Assembly: GCA_003952965.2 (NCBI GenBank)
Contig: CM025855.1
Span: 2,145,252-2,209,251, forward strand
Length of the DNA: 64,000 nt
Direction of reading: 5' to 3'
From: Morella rubra
Lineage: Eukaryota; Streptophyta; Magnoliopsida; Fagales; Myricaceae
A program made the translations under genes and the position numbers. Shown here piece after piece: positions 60,401 to 64,000 of the stretch (within the stretch, counting starts at the first letter, position 1; each line of letters opens with the position of its first letter). The notes beneath the pieces are model-generated. The model worked only from the letters and a program-made list of their open reading frames with translations. It did not search any database and was not told the origin of the DNA.

Positions 60401-61490
60401 TGCTTGCTGAAGTATATATACCAGGGTGAAGTCCTGTACGTACGTGTTATGTTGCTGGCTCACGCAGTTGAATTCAAATGTCATATATACTTGAATGAAT
60501 TGGTGTCCTACATATAGTATTGACTGTATACTTTACAATATAATCAGATTCTCCTTTCTTATTCACAGGAGAGAAAGTGGTAAGCAATTGCACTAAGTTT
60601 GTGGTGATCATATGGATTTTTGTGGTGCTCATACTCACTCAAAGCTACACTGCGAGTTTGACCTCACTCTTGACAGTCCAACAGTTGCAACCAACTGTTA
60701 CTGATGTAGATCAGCTTTTCAAGAATGGGGATCAGAATGTTGGATATCAAAAAGGTTCATTTATTTTCGGAATGTTAAAAAGGATGAAGTTCAAGGAATC
60801 TCAACTAAAGCAATATAATACTACTGAAGAATGTGATGAACTCTTGTCAAAGGGAACAGCAAACGGTGGTATAGCAGCTGCTTTTGATGAAACCCCTTAC
60901 ATGAAGCTTTTTCTAGGAAAATATTGCTCTAAGTATACAACGGTTCAATCCGTCTACAGAACTGATGGTTTTGGCTTTGTACGCTCTCTCATCTCTTAAA
61001 TTTTAGTGTTCCTCAATTAGTACGCATAGATTTAAAAAGGGATTTCTTTTGGTTATATGAATTGCAGGTCTTTCCAAAAGGCTCACCTCTTGTAAGTGAT
61101 GTTTCAAGGGCAATATTAAGTGTGACCGAAGGAGGGAAGCTTAAAGAGATTGAAAGTGCCTGGTTTGGGAAAGAAACCAATAATTGTCCCGACTCTAACA
61201 CTCAAGTTTCTTCTCATAGTCTCACCCTCGCAAGCTTCTGGGGCCTATTCCTCATTGCCGGGGTTGCTTCCTTAACAGCTCTCATCTTCTCCTTGTCTGT
61301 GTTCCTTTACAAAGAGAGATACAAAATCTTTGCACCTTCTGTGGCAGAAGTCTCAATAGGGGGGAAAATTCAGCGTATATTAACAGTCTTTGACAGCTTA
61401 GACAGCTTTCATCCAGCTGGAGAAAAATTACAGCAAGAGAAAAATAACAAGGTTCGTGATGGTGCAATTGGAGTCTCACCATACACGTGA

Positions 61491-64000
61491 AGCCCACCAA
61501 GTCGATTGAGCTCTTCAACACAGAGGGAATCCCACTCTACTGTCAGGAAAGGTTCAGGAAAACCATCAACAGAACATGGCTTATTCTAGTTCAAACGGTC
61601 AGACTTCTCAACTAGCACTAAATACTGAGTTTGTTGGCCACCCAAATAAAGAAGTACCAAGAACCCCAGAAATATATGATGAAAACAGTTAATTCATTCC
61701 CTCAGTCGGTTTTGAAATTTAAAGAGGTATCTGGTGTCATTTTCCATTTCAGGGGAAGTACTTCTTTGTGGTAGAGAACTAAAGCTATCTGCATAGGCGA
61801 TTTGGTTTTTAGCTGTGTTGTGACTAACTGAAGCTCACAATACACTGAAAACAAGGAATGTTAAACCAAGCAAGGCTAGTCTTTCTTTTGGGGAGAGGGC
61901 AACAAAACATTATGTGGAAAGCACAATTCAGGTGAGGAGTGTTCAATTTTCTCTTCGGCCTCCTGCTTTTAGTACTTTGTATGCCTTTTCCTAATCCATC
62001 CATCTATAAACATGATTTTCTTTTACTTTTTCATTTCAATAGTTCTATTACAAGCTAATAATTGCCTCTGTCTACGCACCTCTATTTTTGGTGTGCGTTG
62101 ATGGAAGTGGGGACGGATGTTTAGAGAACGATGTTGGGAAATAAGGAAATTTGGGACACTTTTGGATTCACTTGCATTCATTTAGTTGGAAACTCTGGGA
62201 CTAAAAAAAACTCTGTATTTGTCGGTTTCGCGTATCCTGAGAAATTGTAATCAGACAACTTCATTGAAGACCATTAGATGGTGCATAATAGCTATCTAGT
62301 TCATGCTTCTCTGTCTTTCCTGAGAAACTGAGGAGGTAGTCTATGTCCTTCAATATCCATGGACAAGGCCAACTGTGTTTGGATCAGAAATGAATGTTCT
62401 GAAAAAGAAAGGACTAAAAACCTCTGTGGTGTGATTTGAAGGGATGCAGAAGCTACTTGAGTTTGTTAGATGAGGAGAAGATAATGGCTTACTAGTCTCA
62501 GTCACTTTGAACACTAAAACATCAGCAACTCTTTGTGTGTTTCCTCTTTCAACTACATGTCTCTATTAGAGGTGGTTGAGTTGGGTTTTGGCAATTAAGA
62601 TCTCGGAGAGCTGAACGAAAACCGTGGTGGAATCTATTTTAATTGTATTTTTCATAACCTGCTTCTATCTACTTCTTCTGATTATGGGGGAATCCATTCC
62701 AATCACTTTGTGGGACTTGCCCTCTATGTTTGACCTCAAAACATCCGCTTTTGGAGACTTCTGGCAGCGATTCCTTATTTTTCATTCCTTTTCAAGCTTT
62801 TTAATTACGTACGCCACACTTAAAAGAGCCAGGCTGCCGAGAAAAAGATTTGTCGAGGAAACCACATCACACATGCAACTAAAAAGAGACCTAGCAGTCG
62901 CGGATTACATAATATAGCCCCAAAATACTCAAAAACGAGTACCTAATGAGGGCCTAAAAGTAAATGCGGGGTCGTCAGTTGGGCCCCCAAAGACCTTTCA
63001 ATTACAACTTTACAGCCCATCTAGCAATCTGGTGTTTCCATTGTGACTCCTGTTCATTGTGGTTAACCTATTATATTTAGGGAAATCAATGGCAATAATG
63101 GAAAATAATTCAGAGAGACCAATAATGGAGAATAAATGCACACCAAAGTCATATTCTTCCATCTTCCACCTTCCACCTTCACCTCAAGTGCGAGCTAGAT
63201 AACCAAGCAGCCTCGTATGACTGTCTCAGACTCTCAGTGACCTTTTGTGTCCCTTTCCTTTTTTTTTGTCTGAATAATACATTTCCTTGCATATTGGAAC
63301 CACGTAAAGTACAAAAACAATTACGAATCCAAGCAAATCAAGTTGCTAAATCAAAGACTAGCGAAATCCAAAATGGATCAGATGTTACAAATACTTCATG
63401 CCGAACAGAGAGAGCAGTGTTCTTTTTCTTGTTATAGTAATGCATTCATTTCACACCAAACTAAAAAAGAAAAAATAGTCTCGTTTGACGAATCTTACGC
63501 GTATAGGCTATAAATAAATTTATGAAAACCAAGGTCACACAGGAAAATTCAAAACTAAGACTACAACAATATTTTTAATCCAAAAAACATAAGCCTCATG
63601 AAGTTGACTTGTTCAAAGGGAAAACAAATTTTTACAGTTCAACTTTAACTGGTCACAAGTTTTTGATGTTCAGTTCAAGTAGACATATAATTAAACGCTC
63701 TCTAGTTTTCTGCGGAGCATCACTTTCACCCTGCTCTTCCCTGCACAACTATCACTTTCATGGAAAGCCATAAAACCAAAATATACACAGAAACTGACAT
63801 TATTGTACTTCTGTTTGAAGCTACTGATCATATGCAATTGCCGGCTTTCCCACGATTTTCAAGAACTTTGACATGCGGGAGGATTATATATGACCGAGAG
63901 ATTCCTGATACCTTTACTAAAGAAACAAAATGGGAGATTAATTACTCGTAGAAATGGTGAATTTCAAAAATTATTAAATTTTTAGATTTTCTTTATGAAA
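61491..64000. other. 3' flank of GLR locus 3, near-identical to the flank of locus 1
   Basis: Corresponds to 42441-45150, differing by scattered single-base changes and by the repeat number at 62312. Two frames of 97 and 66 codons recur in both flanks (62624-62917 and 63237-63437; 43783-44076 and 44390-44590), but they lack a proper ATG start or sit in AT-rich sequence and are probably not genes. The window ends one base or so before the point where the solo LTR entered the locus 1 flank. Confidence 0.7.

Larger units (their letters stand above)
53671..61490 (+). pseudogene. Glutamate receptor-like channel, clade 2 type, locus 3 (frameshifted)
   Basis: Same five-exon plan as locus 1: 53671-53952, 57747-59084, 59390-59702, 60569-60978, 61068-61490. 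Splice sites are intact. Exon 1 starts MDIPTKYPRSR with a run of nine Phe in the signal peptide. Three single-base losses relative to locus 1 break the frame. The first is in exon 1 after SSAEAE, with a TAG five codons on (about 53776). The second is in exon 2 after KKLNA (about 58750), with a stop at 58787-58789. The third is in S1 after EFVNV (about 58910). A 12-bp in-frame addition lies near 59030. Exons 3-5 are open and keep the pore (TSLWFSFSTMVFAQ), the TM3 SYTASL motif and TM4. The copy is near-identical to locus 1 elsewhere, so inactivation is recent. Sequence or assembly error is the main alternative. Confidence 0.85.

Noticed and set aside
1-64000. CRISPR arrays, operons, phage or other prokaryotic systems, and tRNA/rRNA genes
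   Set aside because: Looked for on both strands. Direct repeats here lack regular unique spacers and belong to plant repeats; no cloverleaf-like sequence with A and B boxes was recognised.

Overview
This window is nuclear DNA from a flowering plant, most likely a woody eudicot. The evidence is intron-rich genes with GT-AG splice sites, plant-specific families (IQD, soluble starch synthase I, phytolongin, TAP46, clade-2 glutamate receptor-like channels), AT-rich introns, and many plant-type transposable elements (LINEs, a solo LTR, hAT-like elements, MITEs). Nothing bacterial, organellar or viral was seen. The species cannot be fixed by reading alone.

Layout. (1) 1-1449, plus: last two visible exons of an IQD calmodulin-binding gene; its 5' end lies outside the window. 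(2) 1912-2682: an element with perfect 23-bp terminal inverted repeats. (3) 3347-11311, plus: a complete 15-exon plastid starch synthase I gene (646 aa). (4) 12982-13755, plus: a single-exon phytolongin. (5) 14400-16090, minus: a patchwork of relics, holding a degenerate 69-bp coding repeat, two pieces copied from the neighbouring TAP46 gene, and the C-terminus of a SAL1-like nucleotidase. (6) 18592-22483, minus: a complete 9-exon TAP46 gene (400 aa). (7) 26376-29330, plus: a 3-exon gene for an 827-aa coiled-coil protein of unassigned function. (8) 29463-35530: transposon territory with a 5'-truncated LINE (plus), a MITE, and a decayed LINE about 4.9 kb long (minus) that is itself interrupted by a hAT-like element carrying a fold-back repeat. 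(9) 35822-64000, plus: a tandem array of three GLR loci.

The GLR array is the most informative part. Loci 1 (35885-42440) and 3 (53671-61490) are near-identical, with matching 3' flanks of about 2.5 kb, so the duplication is recent. Each carries its own frame lesions: a 2-bp loss at the end of exon 1 in locus 1, and three 1-bp losses in exons 1 and 2 of locus 3. Locus 2 (46335-49128) lacks the first exon and most of the second and is a clear pseudogene. The copies act as dated controls for one another. An insertion of about 1.0 kb in intron 3 of locus 1 has an exact empty site in locus 3; a solo LTR follows locus 1; a 113-bp repeat is present three times after locus 1 and once after locus 3; and intron 1 of locus 3 has gained almost 3 kb that includes pieces of unrelated genes and a hAT element with an 8-bp target duplication.

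The intact genes do not form a pathway. They are ordinary neighbours: starch elongation in plastids (SS1), membrane traffic (phytolongin), PP2A/TOR signalling (TAP46), calmodulin and microtubule scaffolding (IQD). I found no convincing undescribed biological system; the best leads are in the GLR array and in the gene fragments in its introns.
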